Shown piece by piece: positions 21,933 through 33,832 of a DNA stretch of 64,000 nucleotides (its first letter is position 1; the number at the start of each line of letters is the position of its first letter). The stretch is from contig NW_006768765.1 of NCBI RefSeq assembly GCF_000204055.1, positions 1,248,385 through 1,312,384 of the forward strand, in the 5' to 3' direction. The translations under genes were made by a program, and so were the position numbers. The DNA is from Melampsora larici-populina 98AG31 (lineage: Eukaryota > Basidiomycota > Pucciniomycetes > Pucciniales > Melampsoraceae). Below the pieces are notes generated by a model that did not search any database, was not told where the DNA came from, and saw only the letters and a list, made by a program, of their open reading frames with translations.

Positions 21933-22965
21933 TTAATGGTTAATAACAATTCCCAGAACTTCTTCACTAAGGAACCTTTCAGCTCCAGCCTACAAAACGA
22001 AAAATCCTGATCAGTTTTCAAATCTTGAGTAGATGAAATTCCAGTGTAAGTGAACCTTCGTAAGAAACCAAACGTACCGGTCTAGGTTCATACATAATCC
22101 AATCTGAAAGTCTAGTAGGTAAGAGACCCATGGTATTAACTTTATAAAGTCCAAGTCCAAGTAAACCAAGTTGAAAAGTAATAAATGAAAGTTTTTGAAA
22201 TCTTAAATCATAAGTGGATTGACCGTTCGTTGAAGAAGGATTTCCAATGCTTGAGCTGAGTTGTGGCATAAAGCTTTTGAAAACTTGGTTTACTGATAAG
22301 GTTGAAGTGATTGCACCTTTTATTAACATATACACCATCATCACACTACGAAATCGATCACAATTCAAAACCCCCCAAAAGGTCAATTTGGGTTTTCCAT
22401 GTTTGTTTGTTTTTCCTTCAAGAAAGTGAGTGGTACATAAGGAAACTTACCTAAAGATTTGAACACCATTACCACTCATCCACATCATAAACGCTTGCAT
22501 GGGAATCTGTTTGGCTGGACTTAGAGCTAAATCCCATGCTTTTTGTTGTCTTAATCTATCTAATTCATGTTGAGATTTGTTGGATTGGATTTCTTTTGAT
22601 TTAAGTTTGATTGACTTTATTGCGTTTTTTAAAAACAATCAAAAAATGGTAATTGAAAGGAAAACAAACGAAAGTGATTAGTATCAACATTATTATTGAG
22701 AGATTTGGATGATGAAGATGGTTTTTGAAGGTTTTTGAACTTACTTTTTGAAATGGTACAAAGTTGGGTGGGTTTGGAATTGCTGGAATGGGTTTAAGAT
22801 TTCTTTTATTCAGACAAGAAACAAAACAAAAACAAAAGGTTCAAATCAATCAAACTTTGAATAGGTTACATTCTTTGTTGATGTTGAAGAATGAGCTTGG
22901 TTTACATACCTATTGATATTTAATTTTAGTTGATATTGATTTTGTTTTGAGTTGGTCTTTGACAT
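21933..22965 (-). CDS. EMC4: ER membrane protein complex subunit 4
   Basis: A subunit of the EMC insertase that places transmembrane segments into the ER membrane. Five exons (22965-22910, 22802-22745, 22614-22451, 22345-22078, 21989-21933) join in phase to 200 aa; the first is 56 nt and starts MSKTNSKQNQ. The conserved core [31 protein letters not shown], followed by the hydrophobic VMMVYMLIKGA, is diagnostic. A second hydrophobic segment (FITFQLGLLGLGLYKV) and a WIMYEPRP motif near the end also match the family. The final exon encodes only AGAERFLSEEVLGIVINH. It is divergently arranged with the gene at 23224; 258 nt separate the two start codons. Confidence 0.93.
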
Positions 22966-23223
22966 GTTTCTTGATGAGTTGTTCTTCTTGATTTGATGAA
23001 TCGAAATGAACTTTGATCAACTTTGAGAATGATCGAAGCAGATCAACATGAACACCGTTTTGCATCACTATCCGTACCGTGCAAGCCTTGGTCTGGGCTC
23101 GGCTCGGGCTAATCCAAAAGCCCGTTCAAGATGCATACCGGTTTCGGTCAGGGCCGAGACCGGGTTATAGAGTTGGAATATGGGTGACCAAGATAATTTT
23201 GCAACACGATTTCGATGAGCACC
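22966..23223. promoter_or_regulatory. Bidirectional promoter region
   Basis: These 258 bases separate the start codons of EMC4 (-) and the unknown helical protein (+), so they must hold both promoters and leaders. A GC-rich patch at about 23070-23165 contains GGTCTGGGCTCGGCTCGGGC and an inverted GGCCGAGACCGGG. No named factor site is claimed. Confidence 0.4.
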
Positions 23224-24503
23224 ATGACCAAAGCCATGGATGAACCAAATGGTAAAGTGAACAACTTCATTCAAGTCTTCATTCATTGAGATCTTGCTAA
23301 CCAAAGCTTTCCAATTTAGCAGGTACTGTTACTGCTAATATCAGTTCAATCAATCCCAGTTTCTTTCAAGCACTTGATCAAATCTTACTCAACTTGATTC
23401 AATTACAATCTCAATCTCAAAAATCAAGAAAACAACTCAATTCTTCTCATCAAAACCAATCCACATCTGTTTATCAAATCTCATCAGAAATTCAAAATGA
23501 CCTTTTACCTAAACTTAAACATCAACTTACTTCCATCTCAATCCTAATCAAACCTACAGATCTACTTAAATCAAATCCAAATCAATTCAATGATTTCTTA
23601 CATTTATTTCATCAATTCCATAACCACATTCAATTAATCTTTACTTCAATCCAACAACAAAAAACTACAACAAACTCTATCATAAACCAATCTAATTTGG
23701 TATCAATAGGTAAAACTAAATTTAAAGAAATCGATAATCGATTTGATCAATTACTTACGATCTCAATCCAAATCACAAACGCATACCAAACTTATTTTTC
23801 AAACCTTCAAGATTTAAATCAAATCGAAACCCATCGAAAGATCATCTTACAAAAAACATCTCAATCATGGCAACTCATAGATCAACTCATCCAATCCTTT
23901 AATCAATCTGATTACGAATTTCTTCAAACCAAAGCTAAAGAATCAGTGGAAATGATGGAAGATGCATTAGAAGAAGTTCGAACGATTTTGCTTAGGACGG
24001 ATGATTCGATCAGATTAGAAGATGGATTTCAAAGACTCGATGTTAATCAAACTGAAGCTGTAACGGGAGCAGAAGAATTTGACAACTTTTTGGGATCAAC
24101 ACCAGATGAAGTGAAATTAACCGAAACCGAAAGAACAAGAGTTAATCTCTTAATCCCGATCATCCGATTATGTAGACTCTTAAGTCTAAGATTAGTGAAC
24201 CCAACCCAACCAAACTTAAGTCTATTAAAATCCATTCCAACAGAACAAATTGAAAAGTTCATTCATCTTATCGAAAGCTTTCCAGAACATATAGATGAAT
24301 TAGTTTCAGAATTAGATCTTTCACCTCATTCGAAAGCTTTGATTTCGAAAACTCTTGATGAATTATTGGCCGATTCGCATCAATTGATTTCAGGTTTGAA
24401 AGTCGATCAGATTGGGTTGGATGGAAAAGATTTGAAATGGTTTGGGATTTGGAAGGATCAGATGAAGAATGCTTCGAGTGCTTTACTTGAAGCGTTTGAT
24501 TGA
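23224..24503 (+). CDS. Helical protein of unknown function, possibly cyclin-D1-binding-protein-like
   Basis: Two exons (23224-23251, 23320-24503) join in phase to 403 aa. The intron has a GTAAAG donor, an ideal GCTAAC branch point (about 23296) and a TTTAG acceptor. The ATG is inferred: the large frame itself opens with TTG and has no early ATG, whereas MTKAMDEPN plus the intron supplies one. The product is Gln/Asn/Ser-rich at the N-terminus and predicted almost wholly helical, with an acidic middle (EMMEDALEEVRTILLR) and a leucine-rich segment (TRVNLLIPIIRLCRLLSLRL). This layout resembles the GCIP/cyclin-D1-binding-protein-1-like fold as I recall it, but no diagnostic motif settles it. Its neighbour EMC4 gives no functional hint. 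Confidence 0.75.
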
Positions 24504-26908
24504 TTTTAAATGATTGAAAATTTAAAGGGTTTGGTTGATCCACTCAGAAGTTTGGAAATCGTCATTTTCTTTGTTGATATATTGCATTCATGATGGATAT
24601 ATTTGGGTTATAAACACATCTTTTTGTGAGTGGTTATGTTCAGAGGATAAGAACGACTTAATGAATTTGGTTATCATTCAGTCAACTTGATCAATTTCTT
24701 GTCTTGAACCAGATTCTCATCCTTCTCTTGAAGTCATATATGTATACCTCTAAAAGAAACTTTACTGAACCGCATACTCAACACTTTGACTAAATTCATT
24801 TTGATCTTGGTTACCTCTGAAGTGAGGGGGTATTATTGTATGATGGAGCGTGGTACTTGTGGGATCCAATGCCACATTCTTATCTATAAACTGGCATATA
24901 GTGTGCTATGAAGAGATGGAGTGAGTATTTTGATTTTTTGAGAAAGGGTAGAAAGATGTCTTGTGTTACAGAATGAAGCGGCCGGAGAAGCACGAAATGG
25001 AGACGGTTGTCTTGCTTTGTGATTTTATAATATAGATAGATAGAATAGATGTATCAGAAAAATTCCACTGTGTAAGATCATTATCCATCTTGTCATTACA
25101 AATTCTTTAAAGATGTAGCCGAGAATGTACGCTCTTTATCTTCTCAACCCGATGACTTCCTTACTTAAGATCTCAATGTTTCTCATCTTGATCAACAGCT
25201 GGAAGTCAATATGGAGCTTCAATTAATGAAATTCAATCTTTGTACCCTTCTGCAGCTCCATGCAAGACTATGATGAAGTACTGTTACTCAAGTCCAAAGC
25301 CTTGGAAAATGGAACTGCCAAATCTTGGCTTGATTACATCTTGGAGCATGGCTCAGATTCAGAATGAGGAACTGATGCTACCTGGACCTACGAGTGGTTC
25401 AGTGCGAAGAACGGATGTCGAAATCCCCTTCCAGTGCGCTTGATTTTGTAAATATTGTACGTCAAATTTCACGATTTCAAATATATGTTGATGAAAATAT
25501 GATTGAGATGAGTGTCAAAAGAGAGATAGAAATGAGTTAGATAGCAATAAGCCAGCCTCTTGTATGACTGATGAAAAGCACAACCTTTTAAAAGTGTGTG
25601 TGTGGAGAACTGCAGGGTTAACATGAAGGCCCATCGACAAGATACGAGAAAAAGTACGAATAAGGGAATGATTTGATGCGAGTCAGGAGAAGCTCAGGAT
25701 ATGGCTAAGATCGCTGATTAATTTCTTGACTCTTTCTGATTGTTTCCTTTTTGTCAGGTTGCTCGGAGATGCCCAAAAGGTCTTATCGGGTGATCTATCA
25801 CGGTATCGGTTGGCACTTTGAACAATCTGAAAGGATGGCTACTCTTCAGTAAAGTCAGCTTTTGATTGATCACAAAACATGACTCACCCATGGGTATAAC
25901 CCATTCTTGAGGATGGTATAGGCAGTGATAGACTAGACCCCCAGGGTTGGTGCATTCTGATTATCCCCCATGTGGATGCGAAAAAGCAAATCTGCAATTA
26001 AGACACTTTGACAAAACTCTCGGGTTCAAGGAAGATACTGACTGTAAACGTCATCCCCCTGGTGTTCGTATTGAGCACATTGTTGGATACTAAATCCTTC
26101 TGTTTTGTAGCGTCGACAATTTCCCAACTCGATATATTGATGATCTAAAAAAAGTGTCCAAAGCGAATGGCCCCTCATCATCAGAATTATGATGAGATTT
26201 ATCAAAGGTGAAAAAGACTGGTAATAGGCTTACTATCACTCCAGCAGCTTTTGTAACTACAGCTATACGACTTTACAGCGTTCCCATTCCTGATTTTACA
26301 TACTTTCAACATCAACGATCCAAAAGAGGTTCGCATTAGCCGTGGGTATAAGTGATGTTGGACTCAGAAGACAAGAAAGACAAAAATGAAATCAAATACC
26401 GGCAGCATCACGCGTGGTGGTAAGCGCTTCGTTACATGACCATGAATTGGCCTTTATGCCATGAATCCACAGAGAAAAGAGTAGAAGCGAGATCTTTAGG
26501 AAGATGTGGAGCATTTTTGGATACTGGAGAGGTCAACAAAAGAGGAAGAAGAACGTTGATTGGGGTATCTCAGCTTAAGACGAGTGGGATTTGATCAAGA
26601 GAAAACGGTCAAACTCGCATTGAAGTCTCTTTATACTATCTGCTTCTAGAAAATCTGGCTTCATGACCATTCAGCTTTGCGCTTTGGGATATGCTTTGTA
26701 TGAATTTGGGAACCGGTCAATCTGCGCCACAAATTAACGTCTATGGCTTTGGGTGGCCGGGAGTCTTGACCTGTCGTGACAGGAGGAGGTTAGCCGTGCC
26801 GTAACCCGTTTGTGGATTAAATTCATAATTCATCATCTCTCAAACTATCTTCCTGAATCATCCCATTTCGCCACAACAAACCTCAGAACACCTTTGATTT
26901 CTATTGGA
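24504..26908. other. Intergenic; possible decayed coding remnant near 25.1-25.45 kb
   Basis: Mostly AT-rich spacer. At about 25246-25440 two frames carry coding-like but broken text (MQDYDEVLLLKSKALENG, then TWTYEWFSAKNGC in another frame), suggesting a dead gene fragment of unknown family. The last ~150 bases form the promoter and leader of the zinc-finger gene. Confidence 0.35.
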
Positions 26909-29345
26909 ATGGCTAGACCTGGTATCATTCAACAATGTAAATATCTGCAATGTTTCATTTTCTAAAGACTTTCTCAAAGTTAATGATCTGCTTTGATTTA
27001 GGCTTTCAAGGTGAAGCTCGAGGTCCATATGAAGTGGTTTATTTCTGTTTGGCTTGTGAAACTCATAGAACTATGAAACCTGAATCGATTCAAGGTCATA
27101 AGAAATTAGAATCACACATTGCAAGTTTTGCTCATTGGTCAGCTCGTCGTGATAAAGAAGCTAGCGAATCGGTTGGTTTGAAGGACGATTCAGTTCAAGA
27201 TAAATCGATTTCAGAAAGTCATTCTACTGGTCATCCTGGTAATAATACATTGAAGAGAACTGATCAGATAGATCAGCTTGAAAGTGAAGATGTAAAACGC
27301 CGTCGGACCCTCGATAATCTTAACTCTCGATCACCATTTCCCAAAATCACTCCTCCAATCTCGCGACGCTCGCTTTACCGAACATCCTCATTGAGAAAAC
27401 CGTCAAGTCCGTCCAACACTGGTGAGACCTCTGGAAAAGCTCAAGAGACAGCTTTGGTTGAAGGTCAGAGCAAACTACATGATCAAGCAAGCGGTCAACA
27501 GGGGCAAACAGAAGAACCCTCCAATCAAGCAGCTACTGCAACTTCAGCTCCCGATCAGTCCTCTACTCCACATCGCGAGTCATCTTTTTCCTTAGACTTT
27601 GAAGGTACTGACGGAATAGACAGTGGTCAGTTCATCTTTTTGTCTCTGCTCACCATGCGATCTGTTTCACTTGACTGATTTTCCGTCCTGAAGACCTTGA
27701 AGATCATCATGAAATAGACAGCAGTAAGTTCATGTTTTTGCTTTCTTTTGAACTTGGTTCGATCGACTAATTTTGCCCACTTGATTTGCACGCAGGCACA
27801 GATGATGGACTCGCCGGAGTGCCACTGCCTCCTCGTTATACTCCCACAGCTAGCTCAAGGTTGGCCTCAACCCACGACAATGAAAGTCGTCTACGTATCT
27901 TCAATCAAATAGCCAACGCTACTGGGCTCGATGAACATCATCTGGAACTGGGCCGCCGACTCTGTGATGTATGTATGTGCATACAACATGTCAATTGTAT
28001 ATCGATTATAAGATGCTATTGCTTATCATTGTATGTTTGTTTACAGGTAACTGGCCCTGAATTTCAGTTCATGATGTCCATGATTACAAGCCTATCGACT
28101 CGTCAAGAGATATTGTCCTATCACGATGATATCACCCGTCAGATTTCGGAAATCAGAGGTGGATCCAATGGAATCCCAACATCTAATGGTTGGGTAGAAT
28201 CTTTAGAGCTCAGGGTATATATCTTCTTCTAATCTATTGATGTTGATCAAACTCAGATACTGACGATTTGGGTTGTTCTGTCAGGAATTCGTCCGTCAAA
28301 TAGCATTTCAATGTATCTTGGGAAGTGATCTTCAAGTGTACAGTGTGACTGTAGATCAAGAAGGAGATCAAGATAGACTTCCAATCTCCTTTTCGACAAA
28401 AGTCATGGTAAGCAAATTCGTAACATCTTTTTCCTTATTTTTTTATCATCTTTTGATCTCTAATTGCATATACATTGTAGAATGTGATACTTTCCAAACC
28501 CGTTGAATGGAGAAACAGATTGCTCCCAGCTAGGTATGGTAAGGATCCAAATCCAAAAGATGTGAATAGTTTTCACAAGATGTTCAGGACTGTTTTGGTA
28601 GAAGTACGAACGGAATTTGATGAGATTGTAAGTTTTCATCTTCATTTTCTCTTTCATATCTGACAAGACACCTTTCCTTTCCACAGATTTTCATAAATCT
28701 TCCGATCACAAAACCAGATCCCAGATCTTCAACCTTGAATGTACCAGTCCTTGATACAATCATTGTTAAGGTCAGTGACTCTTTCAGGAACTTTTCAATT
28801 GTATTCAACAGGTTGATGTCTCTTCATTTTATCAGCTCTATGAAAAAGAACATGGTTATATTGGAGGTCGTGTTCGTTCTCGCAGGGAGATTTTGAAAGA
28901 TGTTGATCATTTTCGAAGAGCTCGATACGCATGGCTTGTGGGTTTGAGACTTTGAACCCAATATTTAAACCAGGCTGATGAAATTGTGGGTTACTCACAG
29001 AGAATGCAAGCCATCCATTGGAGCTTGAACCATCAAAGTTACGACAAACAGGTATATCGCTCGGTTGTGAATCAAGCGTTGGATGGATTGCGCAAGAAAT
29101 CTAAGCGTTATCGTTCTGCGTATGTACCTCTTGATCTCTTTTGCGTAATGACGATTATCTGACTAGTTTCATTAAACAGGTACTACATCTTGGTGTTACA
29201 GTCTGATTTTGCTCGAATTGATGGAACAAAGACCTTTGATCGACTAAAAGGTCTTACTGATTTTGCGTTACCTACTGAGGCTGCAGTACTCAATACCATG
29301 GCAATCCTTGATAATCAAGTTGAACACGAGTTTGTCACAGATTAG
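26909..29345 (+). CDS. U1/C2H2-type zinc-finger protein, unknown lineage-specific family
   Basis: Eleven exons join in phase to 587 aa: 26909-26936, 27002-27625, 27694-27723, 27796-27968, 28047-28214, 28285-28407, 28481-28627, 28687-28770, 28836-28937, 29001-29119, 29180-29345. All introns are 59-79 nt. An N-terminal finger has C25-x2-C28-x13-H42-x5-H48, the wide His spacing seen in U1/matrin-type fingers. A Ser/Pro/Gln-rich linker follows (to about residue 215), then a mixed alpha/beta-looking region with TDDGLAGVPLPPRYTPT, LREFVRQIAFQCILG, RYGKDPNPKDV-SFHKMF and KLYEKEHGYIGGRVRSRREI. I recognise no further domain. A broken tandem copy follows directly. The closest analogy I can offer is an expanded rust gene family or a domesticated element protein; neither is shown. 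Confidence 0.85.
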
Positions 29346-29585
29346 GAAGCTCATGAACTGAGACTGCTTGGACGTTTGTCAAATCAGTATAAGAAGTGTT
29401 GTATCTTTATCTTTCTCTCCTTCACACATCTTTATCTATGAACATATATTACTCAATTCCAATTTGGTCTTTCTTCCAACAAGGACAGCAATTTTTTTCA
29501 GCTGTCATAAATATTTGACTATTTATTTCTTTGTCTTTCTCATGAGGTATATTTGTAGTTATATCCCTTTATCTTATGTCAAGAC

Positions 29586-31064
29586 ATGACTTGGTTCGGT
29601 ATTATGGCAACCTAGTCACACCAAAGAGTGTTTCTCTGAAGGCCCAGATGAAGTTGTTGATCATTGTTTGGCTTGTGGAACCCAAAGAACTATGAAGTAT
29701 GAATCGATACGAAGGCATGATATACCAGAAACACACAGTGGACGTTTTGCTCAATGGTCAGCTCTTCGTGACCAAGCTAACAATCATATGTCTTTGGAGA
29801 ACAATCCAGTTCAACGGAATCTGGAGCCAGAAAGTCATTCCACTGGTCATATTGGTAATGATACATTGAAGAGAACTGATCCAATAGATTCAGATAAACA
29901 CGAAGATGTAAAATGTTGTCGGCCTCTTGACGAACTAAGCAGAGTGTGGCTACAATCAACGGATAACAGCAAATGGAAAGACCCTCCTATCGTGCAGCTC
30001 CTACAACTCCAGCTCCAGCTCCCGATCAGTCATCTTCTTCACCTCGTAAGTCCTCTTTTTCCCGGGAAGAAGTCCTTGATCAAGAAAACAACGGAATAGT
30101 CCGTGGTCAGTTTATCTTTGTTTGTTTTTCCAATACGATGTGTTTCACTTACTGATTTTTTGCACTGCTTGATCAAGTCTAAGATCTCGACAAAGCAGAC
30201 AGTGGTAAGTCCATATTTTTTTGCTTCTTGTTCACATTCAACAAGTTTCAATTGACTTATTTTGCGCACTGGCCATAACATAGATGATGGACTTGCTGGA
30301 GTGCCACTACCTCCTCCTTGTACTCCCACTGCTACCTCAAGCTTGACTTCAGCCCACCTCGCTGGGACTCCTCTACGTATAGTTAATCAACTAGCAAACG
30401 ACGCTGGACTTGATGAGGATCATCTGGACATGGGCCGACAGCACTGCGATGCAAGTACATGCGGTCCTTCAATAAGATAATATCACTGATCATTTTTTTG
30501 TTTCTTTACAGGCGAATGAATATGAAGATCAGTTCATGCCGTGGACGAACAAAATCCCCTTGACTCCTCAAGAGCTATCTTCCTGTTGCCGCGATATTTC
30601 CCGCCAGCTTCCGAATTTGAGAGCTGGATCCGATGAACACCTCTCACCTAAAGGTTGGGTGAATTCTTTGGAGATCAGGTTTCTTCTAATCTATTCATTT
30701 TCATTGAACTCAAACACCAAAAATTGGGTGATTCTTTCACGACTTTGTCCGACAGATAGCTTTCCAATACATTCTAGAAAGTGACATCCAAGCGTACACA
30801 GAAACTTCAGATAAAGAAGGATATCAAAACAGTCTTCCTCTCTGCCTGACCTCAAAAGTCACGGTAAGTGTTTCTTGTCTTCATTTTGTATCATCTTGTG
30901 ATTAATTTTATATTGCAGAGTGTGATACATTCAAAAGCAGATGAATGGAAGATACAACTATTCCCACCCAGGTATGATAAAGATCCAAACCCAGCAGATC
31001 TGATGACTTTTCACAAGATGTTCAAGGCTGTGTTGAAAGAAATACAAATGGAATTCGACAATAT
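29586..31064 (+). pseudogene. Broken, 3'-truncated tandem copy of the zinc-finger gene
   Basis: Exons 1-7 of the upstream gene can be followed here in order: CLACGTQRTMKYESIRRH (finger), SHSTGH-GNDTLKRTDPID, DDGLAGVPLPPPCTPTA, a block ending KGWVNSLEI, FVRQIAFQYILESDIQAY and YDKDPNPADLMTFHKMFKAV. Lesions: an in-frame stop shortly after the presumed start; a deletion and frameshift in the long second exon; loss of the acceptor AG before the FVRQIAF exon (CTTTCACGAC where the parent has TCAGGAATTC); and complete absence of exons 8-11. One donor has changed to GCAAGT. The zinc-finger Cys/His pattern is partly kept but the second His context is altered. Confidence 0.8.
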
Positions 31065-31142
31065 TGTAAGTTTGCTCCTTCCTTTTCTGTTCCGTATCTA
31101 ACTACAATTTCTACTTATCCTTGGTGAGGACATTTTGGATTG

Positions 31143-32155
31143 AACCTTTACCTTCAACCAATGGATGGCTCTTTATCAGCAACCTCAATCAGTTATCAGG
31201 AATCCATTAGAGTATAAGAAACAAGGCAGACCTCTCATTTGCAATGATGAAGATTGTGTCTTCATCAGAAAACTCATAGCATGTCAACCATCCCTTTTCT
31301 TGAACAAGATCTGTGAGGCTAAAACAAAACCAATGTCTTGGTGTCTTGTGAAGAACTCTCACATGAACTTAACACATATATTTACCTTACTCTCAAGAAG
31401 GCCAAGACTGCAAAGTTTATCAATGACATGAAGATTATCCCAGATGAATTCCTTGTATTCCCTGGTGAGTGAATCTATTGTTTTGACTCTTTTTCTTTGC
31501 TTTCATTCAAATTTTTGCTGATTGATTCATGATCTTCCTCTGATTCTGTCAGATGAGAGTGCCATCTGTGAACGTGATCCAATGCAGGTTAACAACCAGT
31601 CACCATTTGGTCAGTGTGTCACACAATGGGTCAAGTGTTCTGACCCAAAATGCTACTTGTTGCTTCCTTTAATTAGACTATGTGGTTTGATCACCATGTT
31701 TGTCTGTGAAGGTAGCATCAACCACAGCTATCTTGAAACCTTCTTGCAATTCCAGCTGGTCATTTTTTTGCTTAATGAACCCTTATCCAGCTCCAAATTC
31801 AATCCTGGTCATGGACAACTGTGTGATTCATCATCACAGAGGTTGGATTGAAGAACTTTGCAAAACCACTGGTAAGTCTGTTTACTTGATCATACACCAT
31901 GTATGACACTGACTTTGTTAGATTTCACAGTTGTCAGCTTAGTATATCTACCAGCCTATTCAATCTAATCACAATGTGTTTCTTGGTTATCAAAGCTCAC
32001 TTCAAGAAAAGTGAGATTTTGGAGAAGTCAGGTAACAATGCTGCTTGGCCTATCCAGGAACTGTATTAGAATTCATCACACCAGAGCTTCTGGTGGACAA
32101 ATTCAATGCGTCTGGGTATTGCTTACAAGAGGACCTGCATGAGATGTATTAGAAT
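31143..32155 (+). pseudogene. Degenerate Tc1/mariner-type (DDE_3) transposase
   Basis: Fragments in order: a helix-turn-helix-linked segment (YKKQGRPLICNDEDCVFIRKL, 31201-31270); an intron at about 31465-31552 (GTGAGT…TGTCAG) whose removal gives FPDESAICERDPM, the first catalytic Asp; PYPAPNSILVMDNCVIHHH (second Asp, about 31790-31840); then a degenerate YLPAYS… where the third acidic residue should follow, here hitting a stop; and a C-terminal KAHFKKSEILEKSG…FITPELLVDKF segment. At least one frameshift separates the first and second Asp blocks. The N-terminal part of the transposase is missing. It sits immediately after the truncated zinc-finger copy, so it or a related event may have caused that truncation. 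Confidence 0.8.
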
Positions 32156-32237
32156 GAATGGTTATCTTTGTCAAATTTATTCTTATCACTTTGTCTCTAT
32201 GTCATGGTTATCTTTCTATGTCTTATTGGTCAATATT

Positions 32238-32479
32238 TATGGTTCTCAAACCTGTGCAAGAAATGTGCAAGACCGACGTGCAAGATCTGTGCAAGATTTC
32301 TTGCACCAATCTTGCACATTAAATTTTTTGACGACCCCAGCTATTTTGTTCCAACTGGTACAAAAACCGTGCAAGACCGACGTGCAAGTTCCGTGCAAGT
32401 TCCGTGCAAGTTCTATTCATGTCTTGCACAGAAGTTGCTCAAAACTTGCACAAATTTTTGCATAGGTTTGAGAACCATA
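32238..32479. mobile_element. Foldback element built from GTGCAAG heptamers
   Basis: TIRs TGGTTCTCAAACCTGTGCAA and the inverted TTGCATAGGTTTGAGAACCA bound a 238-bp element (32240-32477) with TA on each side. The left half carries GTGCAAG repeatedly and the right half CTTGCAC as well as GTGCAAGTTCC in tandem. CCGACGTGCAAG occurs twice. No coding capacity. Confidence 0.7.
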
Positions 32480-33832
32480 ATTACATCTTATGACCAACAG
32501 AATTATCAGTCATATGCTTGTCCTCCTTTACTTATCACCCATTCCTTCTGAATATCAAACTTTAATCTTATGCCATTGGGTCAATTTCTGTGAACCCATT
32601 TCTCTCTTAATTTCATTTTAGGGAAACACTAAGAGAAAGTGAAAGCTTATCCATTTGAGATCCTTTTTATTCAATTATGGGGTCTTCTATTCATTTTTTT
32701 TGCAATTGAAACACTGTGATCAAAATAACAAGACCCACCACCACCACTCTTGACCATATCTCACTCTCTAATTAGAAGAGGGAAATTGAAAGTTTTTCAC
32801 AAATCAAAATTTTGAATTGTGTATTATCCCTTCACCTTAAAAGATTGATTAAGACTTTTGGAGATATTGGATGGTATTGATGTACACTGGAGGAAGAGAC
32901 TTGAAATAAGATGATAGTCCATTGAATGTAGAACTTGCTTCAAAGCTTGATCTGAATGGTAAAAAAGAAACTTGATGTGCAAGTTTCATGTTTGATAAAA
33001 AGACATTGATACACAGTATTTCATTTGTTCAGATACTGATACTTTGATAAAAAGATAAGAATAGTGAGAGCCTTGCATGTTGAAGTACAAAAGGAAATCA
33101 ATTTTTCACCTTTAAAAGGTTTTGAACCAATTGACTCATAATGCTGGACATTTTGAAGTCAGATGTGTAAACACAAGTGTCCACAAGTAGGAAAACTGAT
33201 TGGTCAACAATTGGCATTTCAAGATTAGGTCCACTCTGATCTTCAAGGCCGCAAATCAGCTTTCCAACAATGACCTTTGAACAGAGGTTTCTTCTTGGAT
33301 TTTAATGATTAAATGTCTGTCTGAAGGTTTGGTCTCAACCATAGGTTGCAGTCAATGTTTTCGTCTTGAGTCAGGTTTCTTTGAAACTTGGTATCAAAAT
33401 ACTGTGCCAGGAATACCTGAAGGTACCACATTGATCAAGGGCCGTATGAATCAGTTATCAAAGTTGAGCGGGCTTCAGAGAACTCCAGGTGGCCGACTGG
33501 ATAATCCAATAAACCTTCGAGCGGAAGGGGGCTATAACATCTGACAGCTCTTTGACTTGAACCACAGGTAGGTAAGGCATAATTCAATTGCCTCTTCAAT
33601 TCAAATCTTCTGTTCTGTACAAGAATGCTTTCATCAATTCAATAAAATGCGTCAAACGTTCTCGACATGTGATATATTGTCCTTGAGTAAGAGGCATAGC
33701 TCAATACTTGACAATCTAGTCGTCCGTGACATCCGTTATGCGCAAACAAACAAAATTCATAACACAGGAGGCAAGAAACACATCCGGCTTGCCGTGTATG
33801 AACCGAGGTGTATAACTGTCGTTGGTCATTTC
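32480..33832. other. Intergenic AT-rich DNA
   Basis: No supported gene. Short open frames at 33305-33544 and 33639-33832 lack motifs; the latter is an antisense shadow near the 3' end of the serine dehydratase. Confidence 0.35.

Noticed and set aside
25205..25443. Short gene of ~68 codons
   Set aside because: The frame breaks and coding-like text switches frame; at best a dead fragment, so not called as a gene.
32240..32477. Possible CRISPR-like array of GTGCAAG repeats
   Set aside because: Units are heptamers in both orientations with irregular spacing inside a TIR element of a eukaryotic genome.
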